Source of the DNA: Bacillus sp. JCM 19058
Lineage (GTDB): Bacteria > Bacillota > Bacilli > Bacillales_H > Bacillaceae_D
NCBI GenBank assembly: GCA_001310555.1
Contig: BAXO01000040.1
Location: 1-48,481, forward strand
Direction: 5' to 3'
DNA: 48,481 nucleotides
Shown: positions 20,006 to 29,514 of the stretch, piece by piece
How the letters are laid out: each line of letters starts with the position of its first letter
How positions within the stretch are numbered: position 1 is the first letter of the stretch
Position numbers and translations under genes: made by a program
Notes under the pieces: model-generated
Seen by the model: only the letters and a program-made list of their open reading frames with translations
What the model was told of the DNA's origin: nothing
Database searches by the model: none

Positions 20006-20428
20006 CTACTTTGATGATTGGTTTGTACTATATAGTCCTCTGCCTACAGCAAGCTTTTTGTTATCTTGGTTGACCACAACTATATCAGCACTGCTGACAG
20101 AACGCCCCAGTTTAACAATGGTAGCCGTGGCAAACAACTCATCACCGCTCTTTGCCGCCCGCAAATAATCAATTCGTAGATCAATCGTTGGTGCTGGAAG
20201 GTTGAGTACTTGAAAAAGAGTGTAATACCCGGCGACATCAATGATTGTCGCAATAATCCCGCCATGGATGTAATCGACATGATCTCCTGCTACAAACGAT
20301 TCCTGGAAAGGAAGGCGCAACGTCAATAGCTCATCCGTTGCTTCATGCAATTCAAGTCCTAACAGTCGATGAAAGGGCGAGCTAGTAATTGCTTCATTTA
20401 CTTGTTCTGGTATCAATGCTCTCTTCAT
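20006..20428 (-). CDS. PaaI-family hotdog thioesterase
   Basis: Intact 140-aa hotdog-fold protein that probably hydrolyses acyl-CoA thioesters. The family core is HVDYIHGGIIATIIDVAGYY, with the HGG...D arrangement of PaaI thioesterases, and LRIDYLRAAKSGDELFATA in the second half. It is the first gene of the operon that goes on to the acyl-CoA ligase, MDR oxidoreductase and ABC importer. A thioesterase paired with a ligase suggests release of CoA from stalled intermediates. AGGAGG precedes the ATG, and a good sigma-A promoter lies about 85 bases upstream. Confidence 0.9.
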   Translation of the reverse strand: MKRALIPEQVNEAITSSPFHRLLGLELHEATDELLTLRLPFQESFVAGDHVDYIHGGIIATIIDVAGYYTLFQVLNLPAPTIDLRIDYLRAAKSGDELFATATIVKLGRSVSSADIVVVNQDNKKLAVGRGLYSTNQSSK

Positions 20429-20468
20429 GGCGCTCCTCCTGCAAATGTGGATATAGTTTGTTCGTTAC

Positions 20469-20539
20469 TTAACGTTAATGTCGAATTAGCACGAACTGCA
20501 ATTTACAAGTATCATAAATCAATAATTCCAATAGGTCAA
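20469..20539 (-). promoter_or_regulatory. sigma-A promoter of the thioesterase/CoA-ligase operon with a downstream palindrome
   Basis: On the minus strand TTGACC (20534-20539) and TATGAT (20511-20516) are spaced by exactly 17 bases. Downstream of the start point lies the palindrome TTAACGTTAA (20469-20478) within a longer imperfect repeat, a possible operator. No regulator gene is linked to this operon in the window. Confidence 0.65.
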
Positions 20540-20870
20540 GTAGGAATAGTCACCTTTTCTTATGTCAAAATTTGCATAACATACGCATGTTAAAGTTTAA
20601 ATTCAGTACGTGCTAGAGGACGTACTAGTAGTCGTCCGAAAATGAGAGAATAGCTGTTGGACCATGCTATCACTCTTAATGCTAAGAAGAAATGCACGGT
20701 AAAACAAAGAACTGAAACGACGAGTGTAAGGCAATGCTATACCAGGGAAATTAGTGAGCGAAAAAATCAGCTCTTCTTATATAAGAAAAAAAAGACCCGC
20801 TTAGACAATGATGCTTTAGAAGACATGTGTCCCTCTGGCCTTAACCAACCTTTTTTTACGCTTCCTAACC
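20540..20870. other. gene-free interval
   Basis: AT-rich sequence with no supported gene on either strand. It leads into the terminator and tRNA remnant to its right. Confidence 0.45.
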
Positions 20871-20910
20871 TAAAAAAAAGCGTACTTCCTCGGCCTCGAG
20901 AAAATACGTT
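20871..20910 (-). terminator. terminator of the degenerate tRNA locus
   Basis: On the minus strand a stem formed by ACGTA...CTCG and CGAG...TACG is followed by eight T. The terminator after the intact tRNA-Ala at the right end of the window has the same architecture and much of the same sequence (47411-47448), which shows that both loci share ancestry beyond the tRNA itself. Confidence 0.6.
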
Positions 20911-20923
20911 AGTTACATATGTA

Positions 20924-20968
20924 TGGTGGAGCCAAGGGGACTCGAACCCCTGACCTTTTGGCCGCCAG
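20924..20968 (-). pseudogene. 3' half of a tRNA-Ala gene
   Basis: The minus strand carries the anticodon 3' side, the variable loop, the T-arm (GGTTCGAGTCC) and a complete acceptor 3' strand with CCA, but the 5' half is missing. It matches the intact tRNA-Ala(GGC) at 47467-47542 except for two substitutions in the 45 bases. Such 3' ends remain as attachment-site scars of tRNA-targeting elements or after rearrangement between tRNA loci. Confidence 0.8.
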
Positions 20969-21013
20969 AATCATAAGAAACTATAGTTTACGCTAAAAAC
21001 GCTTAAATTTATT

Positions 21014-21050
21014 AAGTCTGTGATCGGAATGCGATCACAGACTTTTTTTT
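21014..21050 (+). terminator. strong orphan intrinsic terminator
   Basis: AAGTCTGTGATCG (21014-21026) pairs perfectly with CGATCACAGACTT (21032-21044) around a 5-base loop and runs into eight T. It points along the plus strand, yet no plus-strand gene ends before it. It may be left over from a gene lost when the tRNA fragment was joined. The following 270 bases up to the dehydrogenase gene hold nothing I can identify. Confidence 0.8.
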
Positions 21051-21328
21051 AATAGTCTAACTTTTAGCGGATGGGCGCTCCTCTTTAAAATTCCTATTGT
21101 TACACCAATCTTAATTAAATTGTACCAATTACGATAGCTTTAATTCCAATTGTAAGTTCAACGATAGCCTTTAAAGGACATGTATGGAACCTTTTAAAGA
21201 ACTGTCTTTTTTTTAGCCAAATCTTTTCGACAGAAGAAGGACTACCTTTCGTATTGTTCGATTTATAAGCAGCCATGTACTCGTAAACACCCTAAAAAGT
21301 TCCTCTCTCCTTTCCAAGGATCGTGTAC

Positions 21329-22231
21329 TTATTTGACTATTTCATTGTCGGCTTTAGCTGAGGCACTACGAAAAATTTTGATAATCGCAGAAACTTCCTC
21401 ATTACCGTAACCCGCCTTGGTAGCTTTTTCAAATAACGGTAAAGCGAATGAAGGAAATTCAGAATTGATTCTAGCCTCCATAGCTTGTTGTACGAGCCTT
21501 TCCACGCTATCGGCAGAGGTTTTAAGGGAGCTTTCCGGATTTCCGAAATTTCCAAATTGGATGACCTCCCCTTGATGCTTAGCCTCCTCTCCAAGTAACG
21601 GTGCTGCACTCGCGGCGATCTGTAAACCGAATAAATCAACTCGCAGGTTTTCCGATTCGAGTATGTGAGCTCCATGAGCAAAGCCTAGCCATGTTCCTAG
21701 AAGATATGAAATAACAGCTAAAGCCTGTGCAGATGCAGAACTCACCGGTTCACCCAAATATTTCGAGTTTCCAGCAAGGACCTTGAGAAGCGGCTCACTT
21801 GTTTGGAAGGCAGTGTTTGAACCCGAATAGAGGATCACAGTCTCCGCACCTCCAATATGGCTAGGCCACGCTTGGATCGCACCATCTAGATAGTCAGCAC
21901 CCCTCTCCCGTGCCCAAACCTCACTATTTCGCGCTTCCTGAGGGGTACCCGTACTTAGCTGAACGAGAGTACGACCGGCAAGGGCAGGCGTAACATCATT
22001 TGTATCCAAAATACTAGCTGAAACCTCGTAGTTAGCCACACAAATTATACTGATCGGACTTGCGCTAATTGCTGAAGAAGCAGAGGAAGCAAGAACCGCC
22101 CCTTGATGAACGAGCGGTTCTGCCTTCGTGACCGTCCGATTCCAGACTGTAACTCGCTTCCCATCCCGAACCAGCGTCTGTGCGAGCGCTGTTCCCATAG
22201 GCCCCAATCCAATTACTGATACATCACTCAT
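21329..22231 (-). CDS. NAD(P)-dependent dehydrogenase, imine-reductase-like
   Basis: Intact 300-aa member of the beta-hydroxyacid dehydrogenase superfamily. The N-terminal cofactor motif is VSVIGLGPMGTALAQTLV followed by VTVWNRT, where Asn-Arg-Thr after the second strand suggests NADP preference. The segment YLDGAIQAWPSHIGG matches the LDGAI...P..IG signature of imine reductases rather than the GG-type motif of classical hydroxyisobutyrate dehydrogenases. The C-terminal helical half would form the dimer. Imine reductases reduce cyclic imines to amines; the natural substrate is usually unknown. The gene follows a TetR gene on the same strand and is preceded by two palindromes that overlap its promoter. 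Confidence 0.82.
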   Translation of the reverse strand: MSDVSVIGLGPMGTALAQTLVRDGKRVTVWNRTVTKAEPLVHQGAVLASSASSAISASPISIICVANYEVSASILDTNDVTPALAGRTLVQLSTGTPQEARNSEVWARERGADYLDGAIQAWPSHIGGAETVILYSGSNTAFQTSEPLLKVLAGNSKYLGEPVSSASAQALAVISYLLGTWLGFAHGAHILESENLRVDLFGLQIAASAAPLLGEEAKHQGEVIQFGNFGNPESSLKTSADSVERLVQQAMEARINSEFPSFALPLFEKATKAGYGNEEVSAIIKIFRSASAKADNEIVK

Positions 22232-22280
22232 ATTGTTTCCTCCTCTATTAGTTTGTTAACTGTTTAGAATCATCTTTCGA

Positions 22281-22343
22281 ATGATACTAAACAGTATCGT
22301 CTCATTAAAAATTATGATACTACACCGTTTAGTATCATGTCAA
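22281..22343 (-). promoter_or_regulatory. promoter with two TetR-type operators upstream of the imine-reductase-like gene
   Basis: On the minus strand TTGACA (22338-22343) and TATCAT (22314-22319) are spaced by 18 bases. Between and around them lies ATGATACT-N9-AGTATCAT (22314-22338), with perfect 8-base arms. A second imperfect palindrome, ATGATACTAAACAGTATCGT (22281-22300), follows. The shared half-site recurs upstream of the TetR gene. Confidence 0.75.
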
Positions 22344-22370
22344 CAAAATGTTTCCCTTTCCCTCGAAAAT

Positions 22371-22426
22371 AAAAAAAACCTTTGGAAGTCTAGGGATAAT
22401 CACGGTAATCCCTAGACACTTCAAAG
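22371..22426 (-). terminator. intrinsic terminator after the TetR gene
   Basis: A long stem formed by CCTTTG..GTGTCTAGGGAT and ATCCCTAGAC..CCAAAGG on the minus strand is followed by eight T (A8 at 22371-22378 on the plus strand). It starts a few bases past the TetR stop codon and separates it from the imine-reductase-like gene, which has its own promoter. Confidence 0.85.
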
Positions 22427-22429
22427 GAG

Positions 22430-22999
22430 TTAATCAAGATACTGGTTTATCAGCAGTGTCGCTGCTTTTTTAAGTTGGCTTGCAGAATCGGCTAAACCAA
22501 GTACCGGAACGGAGGAATAGGCTCCATTGATCACCAGCAGAAGCTGATCGGTCCACCCCGTGTCAGTTACACCTGCCTTCTCACTGAGCTGCAACAACCG
22601 CCCGCGCATTGCATGGTTATATTCCAATGCTAGCCGATGAGCTGGATGATTTTTATCTGAGAATTCAGCAAAAGCGTTTAAAAAGGGACATCCCCGGTAA
22701 TATTCAGGCTTAAATAATTCGATAATGGCGTCTATCAGTGCCAAAAGCTGTACTTTGGGCGCTCCTTCATGCTTAGCGATCGCTTTATCAAAATGTTCCC
22801 ATATGTGGTGATCATGCGCTTCAAGATAGGTAGCTATCAATTCATCTTTAGTAGGAAAATGCCGATAGAGAGTTGCTTTACTCACTCCGGAGCGCTCAAC
22901 GATTTTATCCATGCTAATGGCACGAATGCCTTGACGATAAAACAAATCGGAGGCCACCTCGAGAATACGCTGATGGGAGGAAGAAGATACTTTAGACAT
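22430..22999 (-). CDS. TetR/AcrR-family regulator
   Basis: Intact 189-aa repressor-type protein. The N-terminal DNA-binding domain reads ILEVASDLFYRQGIRAISMD then VSKATLYRHFPTKDELI, the canonical TetR helix-turn-helix. The C-terminal ligand domain carries RGCPFLNAFAEF, a motif seen in regulators of the TetR_C group that respond to reactive or small organic compounds. Matching half-sites upstream of this gene and of the imine-reductase-like gene indicate that it controls both. The ligand is not known. Confidence 0.92.
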   Translation of the reverse strand: MSKVSSSSHQRILEVASDLFYRQGIRAISMDKIVERSGVSKATLYRHFPTKDELIATYLEAHDHHIWEHFDKAIAKHEGAPKVQLLALIDAIIELFKPEYYRGCPFLNAFAEFSDKNHPAHRLALEYNHAMRGRLLQLSEKAGVTDTGWTDQLLLVINGAYSSVPVLGLADSASQLKKAATLLINQYLD

Positions 23000-23060
23000 T
23001 GCTTTTCACCTCAACAATTTTCATAATATGCCTATAAAAAAAAGGTCGTTCAGGCGAAAC

Positions 23061-23102
23061 CGTTTAGTATTACATTGTATCATGCGAGCCTCCCGTAAAC
23101 AA
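23061..23102 (-). promoter_or_regulatory. TetR gene promoter with overlapping operator
   Basis: On the minus strand TTGTTT (23097-23102) and TACAAT (23074-23079) are spaced by 17 bases. The -10 region overlaps ATGATAC-N6-TACTAAACGG, which contains the half-sites GATAC and TACTAAACGG shared with the operators at 22281-22338. Autorepression is the simplest reading. Confidence 0.65.
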
Positions 23103-23326
23103 GCACTGAGGGAAACACCGGTCTAATATTCAGCAAAATAATGCTGTTTTGGGCGTTCCGGTGATTGAGCGATTAAATGAAATAATTTTGTTAAAGTGTC
23201 ATCTAGAGCGTTTAGTCCCTATCATTGTGTAAATTAGTTTCACTAATAGAGGAAGAGTCAAATCAAATCTCTCAGCTAGAGTATAGGTCACGACACACGA
23301 TAACTAGAAAGTGAGATGATTAGAAA

Positions 23327-23505
23327 ATGGCTCAATTAAATTAACGTAAACCGGAAGCTTTAAACCAATTATTCGTAAGTAAATCAAAAAATTCTGGGGT
23401 GAATACGATGCTAGAGTCTATATTAAATCAGGATCACAAGCCCAAGCCAGTGAGCAGCTAAGTGGCAGACCCGTTCTGACGAATGCAATGGCTGTACCCT
23501 ACTAA
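23327..23505 (+). pseudogene. N-terminal remnant of an IS256-type transposase
   Basis: Reading across frames gives MAQLN, EALNQLFVSKSKNSGV, MLESILNQ and AQASEQLSG, in the order of the N-terminus of IS256-family (mutator) transposases. Stops and frame changes interrupt it, and nothing of the catalytic domain follows. It is a short dead fragment. The surrounding sequence (23103-23604) contains no other recognisable feature. Confidence 0.5.
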
Positions 23506-23604
23506 GGGCTATCTTACATAGCTTAATTCCAACGTTAGTGTATTTCCTTTTATATCTGTTTTTAATCAAATTAAGTAGAAGAGTATCTTAATACCCGGAA
23601 GGTA

Positions 23605-25057
23605 TTACTCCCTAGAATTTTGTTTATGACAGGAATTCATTAATCCATTGAACATATTGATCATTCTCATAGTTAAAGTACAATTGGTTGGTGAGGTGAA
23701 CCGGGTTCCCAAAAAGAATCGCTCATATTGGATCTGTCGGGTCCCAAACGAGCTCATTGTTAAGTCCCAAGCTAGGCGGAACAGCTGAACCCTTTCCTTT
23801 GAATCCTTAGTGGCGCTCTGTAAATAGTGATCAAGTTCTTTCCGAATATCGGAATTAAAATCCGCTTCTTGAGGGATGGTAATCAAACCGCTCGAGCCAA
23901 GTAGCTGGATGATTTCAGCAAGCCTTGGGTATGCCTTTGGAAAATAGGAGCTCGCGACCTGCAAAGGCTTTGTCTCTGGCCGCATTAATCCGAATTCATC
24001 CGTTTCGGCATTGACCTCTGCTTTAATTAATAAAGCCCGCATCGTCTCCAGCACAGTAATTATTTCTGCCATGTTTTCTCGTACATTAGGGTATTCACTT
24101 ATGTTGATAGCATCGACTATGGATTGGGCGACACCAAGTATAAATTCTGTTTTGACAACTTGCCTCGATACCACCTGATGAAGAGTGAACGGCATAAAAG
24201 CACCATCCGATTTAAACGAATCTGCAACGTCATGATTACTGTGAAAAAAAACACGCTCCCATGGCACGGTTACATTATCGAAAACGACGATAGTATCCAT
24301 TTCTTCAAAACGAGAATTAAGCGGATAATTAAATCGGGAGTCACCATTCACAAATGACTCACGGCAAAGAAACTTCAGTCCTTTGGTATTGCTTGGGATG
24401 GAGAAAGCGAACACGCTTTCTTCATCCAACATCCCGCTAGGTGAAATAACCAGCACCTCGTCAGTGATGCCGCCTTGGGTGGCTAGCAACCTGGCTCCTT
24501 TGACTACAATTCCTTCCTCATTCTGGTCAACAATTTTGGCTGCAATCGGTTCATCGGTCAATTCAAAATACAGCTGTGAACGATTAATTTGCGGGTTGAT
24601 AAAGGTATGTGTAAATGATAAATCCTCATCACGTGCCTTTTCATAGAAGGCTATAAGGTTTTCTGGGTAACAATTTTCTTTTCCTTCGAGTAGTTTTGCG
24701 GATGAAGCAAGTGCCATGACTATCGTGTTCAGGTAATCTGGGCTCCTTCCAAGCATGCCTGCACTGGTTTTCGCCCATTCTTGAATCATGTTTCTACGTT
24801 TTGCTAGATCTTCTTTTGTTTTTGGCTGCAGATAGGAAATGCTTACTGGCTGACCGCTCGCTGGCGAGGGGTAAGTCATCATTTTTTTCGGGTCCCGGTT
24901 ATGCTGTAAATCATACAGGGCAGCCTGACTTTGAATAACTCCCTTAAAAGCGGGGTGTTCCGTGATGTTTCCCTCCACTTTTTGGCCATTGTACCATACT
25001 TCCGAATTTCAACTTGCTAATTCGGCTGATGTATTCTTTTCCCGAAATCGCCGACAT
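23605..25057 (-). CDS. FAD-dependent aromatic monooxygenase, HpaB family (one frameshift)
   Basis: Oxygenase component of the two-component 4-hydroxyphenylacetate 3-hydroxylase type, about 483 aa, which uses reduced flavin to ortho-hydroxylate phenols. Visible family segments include ENLIAFYEKARDEDLSFTHT, INRSQLYFEL, VVKGARLLATQGGITDEVLV and DNVTVPWERVF. The N-terminus is split: the ATG at 25057, after AAGGAGTG, reads MSAISGKEYISRISKLK, and removing one T near 25008 continues into SEVWYNGQKVEGNITEHPAF. No flavin reductase gene (HpaC) is adjacent, so a reductase from elsewhere would be needed. Related Bacillus proteins of similar length exist; the substrate could be any phenolic acid. Confidence 0.85.
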
Positions 25058-25148
25058 GTGTAACACTCCTTAACTGATGGACTTTGCCTTATAGCCTATC
25101 GTATTAAAAGTAAGGAAAAAAATGTGACTGTATAAATTGCTGCATAAC

Positions 25149-25385
25149 TTAGTGTATTTGGTACGTAGGAGTGTCATGTGAAAATGGAAGTAATTCAAAG
25201 AAGATGCCCATCAAATATGGGGCTCGATCTACTGTTGTGCAGCCATCAAATTCTTGATTATATCCGCAATAACCTACTGTTGCGACAGTGTTAACGTTTA
25301 ATATAAATCCCGAGCAGTCCGAATAGGTTCCAACAGACCATTTGATATCCAAATATGCAACAGCTGAATATATGGTAGAACGGTC
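25149..25385 (-). CDS. unrecognised short protein with Cys residues
   Basis: Open frame reading AVAYLDIKWSVGTYSDCSG then FILNVNTVATVGYCGYNQEF and CTTVDRAP, with three Cys and a beta-like alternation. No good start codon or ribosome binding site was found; the frame is open back to about 25385. It could be the C-terminal part of a lost gene. I do not recognise it. The rest of 25386-25700 holds nothing I can identify. Confidence 0.25.
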   Translation of the reverse strand, partial: DRSTIYSAVAYLDIKWSVGTYSDCSGFILNVNTVATVGYCGYNQEFDGCTTVDRAPYLMGIFFELLPFSHDTPTYQIH

Positions 25386-25700
25386 GCATCACTAATAATA
25401 TCTGGTGGTTGCATACTAGGCAGAGCTATTTCACTCTTCTCTGAGGGGATTTCAAATGGTCACTGTATCGGAGTTGGTTGAGCATGGGGAGATGACAAAT
25501 TTACCCTATCTACAAAGTAAAGCATCGCAGCTCACACCGAGATAAAGAAAGCAAATCCCTTTTCTTTTATGTATGAAACTGAACCTGCAAATAAATAGGA
25601 ATCATCGGAACAAAAAAAAGGCCACTACTTAAAATCCGACAGAGCTTCACGCTCCTTTCCGGCGTTTTATATAGTAGAAGCCACAATGGATTATACTTTA

Positions 25701-27467
25701 CTATGTGTTAGCCATCTTCGTATTTGCCTCTAAATATCGTTGATAAAGCTCTTTATATTGAGCACTAGTTGCTAATAGCTCTTCATGTGTACCTTGCGCA
25801 CTGATGGATCCGTTGGCCAACAATATTATTTTATCGCAATACATGGCGGCGGAGAGACGATGGGTAATCATTAACATCGTTTGGTGTTGATTCTGTTGCA
25901 TTAGCTGCTGCTGTAAAACCGTTTCTTCTGTTTGGATGTCCAATGCAGATGTAGCCTCGTCAAAAACAATAATTGACTGATTTCCGATAAAAGCTCGTGC
26001 TAGGGTAATACGTTGACGCTGACCACCTGATAACTGATTCCCCCTTTCTCCTACTTGAAAGCTATATTCCCCTTTCAAATTACGGATAAATGAGTCAGCG
26101 CTGACCATTTTTGACGCGTTATGAATTTGGTCATCTGAAGCGCCCAGTTGTCCATACTTGATATTTTGATAAATGGTATCATCAAATAAAAAGGCATCCT
26201 GCGCACATAAGAAGTATACGGGTTGAGCCCTTGTAACTTTTCTTTCTTGCCTCCTTCCAGCTGTAAATAGATCTCACCCTTTGTTGGGTGATACAGCCCT
26301 AATAACAGCTTCATTAACGTGCTTTTCCCCGAGCCACTCTCTCCTATTATCGCTACTCGTTGATTGGGCTCAATATGTAGATTGATATCATGTAAAATTT
26401 GCTTGTCCTGCTCATAAGCAAAAGAGACATGCTCAAAAGTAATTTGTATTGGTAGCTGTTTAACATCTGCTTTATCAAGATATGGAGCTTTCGGCAAGTG
26501 TAAAAATTGATAGATTCGCGTAACGGCAGATAGGGAACGTTGCAATTCTGTCCAAAGATGTCCCATGTTAGAAAACGGAGTAATAAGTGATTGAGATAAC
26601 ACAATAAACGCCAATAAATCCCCAATTGTTATCTCGCCATTTGCTACAAAGAAACTGCCGATGGCAAAGATCAATATTTGTGAACAATAACTAATCCCAA
26701 TTGAAATCGCTTGCAATAATCCACTATAAGAACCTTCTTTAATTTGAGTTTTTAATAATTCATTATTAATTTGCACATATTTCGTAGTTAATGCTCGTTC
26801 TATACGAAATACTTTAATAATTGTATGACCTTCAAACGTTTCTTGAAGCTGTCTTGACATCTTGGCCACATTTTCCTGAATGACCTCACCATTATTCCTA
26901 ATGACAACTCCAAATAATTTGCTAGCAAGTAATATCAACGGACCTAGAGTTAATGTAATTAAAGCTAACGGAATATTAATAAAAGAAAGATAAGTAAAAG
27001 CGACAGCCCCTGAAATAGGTAAAATAATAAATTGAGCAATATTATGCCCCAACACACCATCCAACTGTCCTGTATCTTGATGAATTCTTGATTGTAAATT
27101 CCCACTATGATTAGAAGCGATATAACTCACAGGCAATTATAATAAATGTCTAAATAAATCTGTCCGAACGTCCTTTTTGATCATATTTGTTGTTTTTGCT
27201 ATATAATATGTATTCATATAGTTAGTGATCCATAATAATAATAATTATGGATATTCCTATAAATAGGTAGAAGGTTAAGTTGTTTTGTTGTACATCAAAA
27301 ATGCTGTTAGTCATACTTTGAAAAAACCAAGCAATTCCTGTTTGCAGAAAAATACCAATCACAATAAAAACGAATAGTATGCTATAGTCAAGTCGGTATT
27401 TCTTTAAATATGGCACCATAAATGAAATAAGCTCTTTTGTTTTCAAAAAAACGCCCCCCTTTAGCAA
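25701..27467 (-). pseudogene. ABC exporter, fused permease-ATPase (frameshifts and internal stop)
   Basis: Type I multidrug/lipid-exporter-like half transporter of about 588 aa. The N-terminal permease domain has hydrophobic segments (LFVFIVIGIFLQTGIAWFF, IIIIM) and PVSYIASNHSGNLQSRIHQD. The ATPase shows Walker A IGESGSGKST, then PQDAFLFDD, signature LSGGQRQRI, Walker B IIVFDEATSALD and the H-loop THRLS. Breaks: a one-base shift near 27225, an in-frame TAA at 27138-27140 within FRHLL*LPVSY, and a shift near 26210. The stop is not at a homopolymer, so unlike most genes here this one may really be dead. The start used lies after a GGGGGGCG-like stretch and is uncertain. Confidence 0.75.
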
Positions 27468-27798
27468 AGTAAAAATTTTCTCTATTGATTTTGTATATAG
27501 AATAATTTCATTGGCACCTCATTGGGGTTCGAGCCCCCGCTCCTATTTCCTGACTACACTCAACAGGCAACCTTATTACACTCTTCCAACACGCAAAAAT
27601 CTCCTTCTCCGGTCAACGGATAAGAGGCACGTATGCAAACAAAAGAGACAGCCTGCTCACTTATCAAGCAGTTCGCACTTTATGTTAACGATTAAAAGCC
27701 CGCACCAATCCTATCCCGAAAACCTAGAAAATCGATTTCATTTTAGGATAAGATTAATAGATCATCGGCTCTTAATCACCCTTTCATTCCTAATTAGA
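27468..27798. other. gene-free interval
   Basis: No supported gene. The T-arm-like string GGGGTTCGAGCCCCC at 27517-27531 was inspected, but no acceptor or anticodon arms surround it. Confidence 0.4.
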
Positions 27799-28078
27799 CT
27801 ACTTTACCACATAATTAAATCGAATCGCATATATGAGCCATGGAACCAGAACGGCCAAAAGATTAATGCCATTGTGCAAGAGGATCGCAGGTATTATACT
27901 TCCTGAATACGCTCTGATCCAACCGATGAAGAAACCAATAACCCCCGAATTAATTAAGTTCACAGGATCAAAGACGAAGTCTAATTCATTGGTAAAGGTT
28001 ACACCGTGTGCCAAGGCAAATAACAAAGTTGTAATTATAAGACTCCAGTTGATATTAGTCATTTCCTCTGCCTTGAAG
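27799..28078 (-). pseudogene. CPBP-family intramembrane protease, C-terminal fragment
   Basis: Residues NINWSLIITTLLFALAHG, LINSGVIGFFIGWIRAYSGS and IIPAILLHNGINLLAVL give the two His-containing membrane helices of the CPBP/Abi family (FALAHG and HNGIN). The family is about 200-300 aa long; only the last 90 or so residues remain. Upstream the similarity ends where an IS3 transposase fragment on the other strand begins, so the gene was truncated by that insertion or by a later deletion. Confidence 0.75.
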
Positions 28079-28079
28079 G

Positions 28080-28262
28080 TGGGTCTTGTATACGCGATGC
28101 ACAATAAGTTAACAGATCGTGAGGATTTTATCCCCCATCCTGACTGCATCATTCATTCCGATCAAGGCATGCATTATACGCATCCAGAGTTCCAGAAGAA
28201 AATAAGCCAAATGGGTATCCATCAATCCATGTCCCGACTCGGGAAAGCACAATCCATGATCA
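28080..28262 (+). pseudogene. IS3-family OrfB transposase fragment
   Basis: Contains IIHSDQGMHYTHPEFQKK followed by MGIHQSMSRLGKA, the segment with the second Asp of the DDE motif in IS3/IS150-type OrfB. The preceding GLVYAMHNKLTDREDF belongs to the same domain. Neither the first Asp nor the final Glu region is present. A dead scrap of about 60 codons. Confidence 0.8.
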
Positions 28263-28503
28263 AAACAATTACTGGAAAGTATTTGATTAACCGTTAGTCG
28301 CTTGGTATTATTTGAGATATAATCAAAACATAAGATGTATTAAAATGTTAAATTTCTTCTCAGTTTAAGATGTCGGTGAAATGTCGTGCCGCTTCATATC
28401 GCCGAAGAAGCGGTGATTGATTATCGGCACCGATGTACTGCGACTTACATCGCAAAGTGACTTGGTCTAACCTTGAGTGGGTGCTGTCCCGGAGGAGGTG
28501 CAG

Positions 28504-29293
28504 GATGATTACATTGCACTCATGTTACGTAAGGGACTTTGATAAAACTTGGACAATAGAACCATCCGTATCGCAATATAACGTACTGATTCTGGCAACA
28601 TTGGGAAGTTTGGTATACTGGGTAAACGGCGAGACCTACTCGATTCACAAAGGAGATGTCCTGTTTATTCCGGCAGGCTCGATGCGCGGAGGGAGAACGG
28701 ATGAATTTCATCAAAGATATGCGACTCATTTCAGTATGCAGGACAATACCGCATCATTGCCGATACTCAACAATAAACAGCCTTGTCAGATTACACTAGA
28801 AAGCTTTGATTATTTTAAACATCGATTCTCGATGTTGAATCACCACTGGTTGATGAAGGGTCCGTATTTGGCGACGACGTGTTACGCAGTGCTTTTGGAA
28901 ATGTTCAGTATTTTAAATTATGACATGGACCATTGGAAGATGTCGCTGAAGAAGCGGAAGCTGGTAGACGATCTCAAGCGATATATTCTGGATCACTACA
29001 AGGAGCCAATCACGCTCAAGGATTTGGCAGAGTATGCGGACAGAACTCCGAATCACATTTCCTATACATTTAAGGCGGTGACGGGATTTTCGCCGATCGA
29101 ATACGTGCATTATGTGAAAATCTCCAAAGCCAAGGACTGATGCTTTCCAATGTGATTCCGATCCGTGAGGTGGCGGAAGAAGTAGGTTTCTATGACCAGG
29201 CTTACTTCCATCGCATCTTCAAAAAAAATTACCGGATGTTCGCCGACCACATTTTTGGACGGAAAAACGGATAAAACGGTTTGGTCCCATTGA
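28504..29293 (+). CDS. AraC-family regulator (two frameshifts)
   Basis: Transcriptional regulator of about 262 aa with an N-terminal cupin-like sensing domain (GETYSIHKGDVLFIPAGS) and a C-terminal double helix-turn-helix (LKRYILDHYKEPITLKDLAE then HISYTFKAVTGFSPIEYVHY, and VAEEVGFYDQAYFHRIFKK). Frame breaks lie near 29139, where a one-base change joins KISKA to LMLSNVIPIREVAEE, and at A8 (29221-29228), where one A less restores ITGCSPTTFLDG. The ATG at 28504 has GGAGGAGGTG upstream. The gene is followed 220 bases later by a PhyH-family oxygenase in the same direction, its probable target. Confidence 0.87.
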
Positions 29294-29514
29294 GTGGTCT
29301 AGCCTTAAAATCAAAAAGTCGTTGAATTGTACAAAAGAACGATATTTTGTTAATATAATTTCCATCAAAAATACTCTAACATAAAGGATAGTATACGGAT
29401 GACGGATACAGACAACAAATCAAGAATATCAACACATGAGCAATGGTTGCGCTTGGTTTTCAGGGCATAATCGAAACCGCTTTCCGTATAACTACATTTG
29501 ATGGAGGCTTTCTT

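Noticed and set aside
27510..27540. T-arm-like string GGGGTTCGAGCCCCC suggesting a tRNA
   Set aside because: No acceptor, D-arm or anticodon arm can be built around it on either strand.
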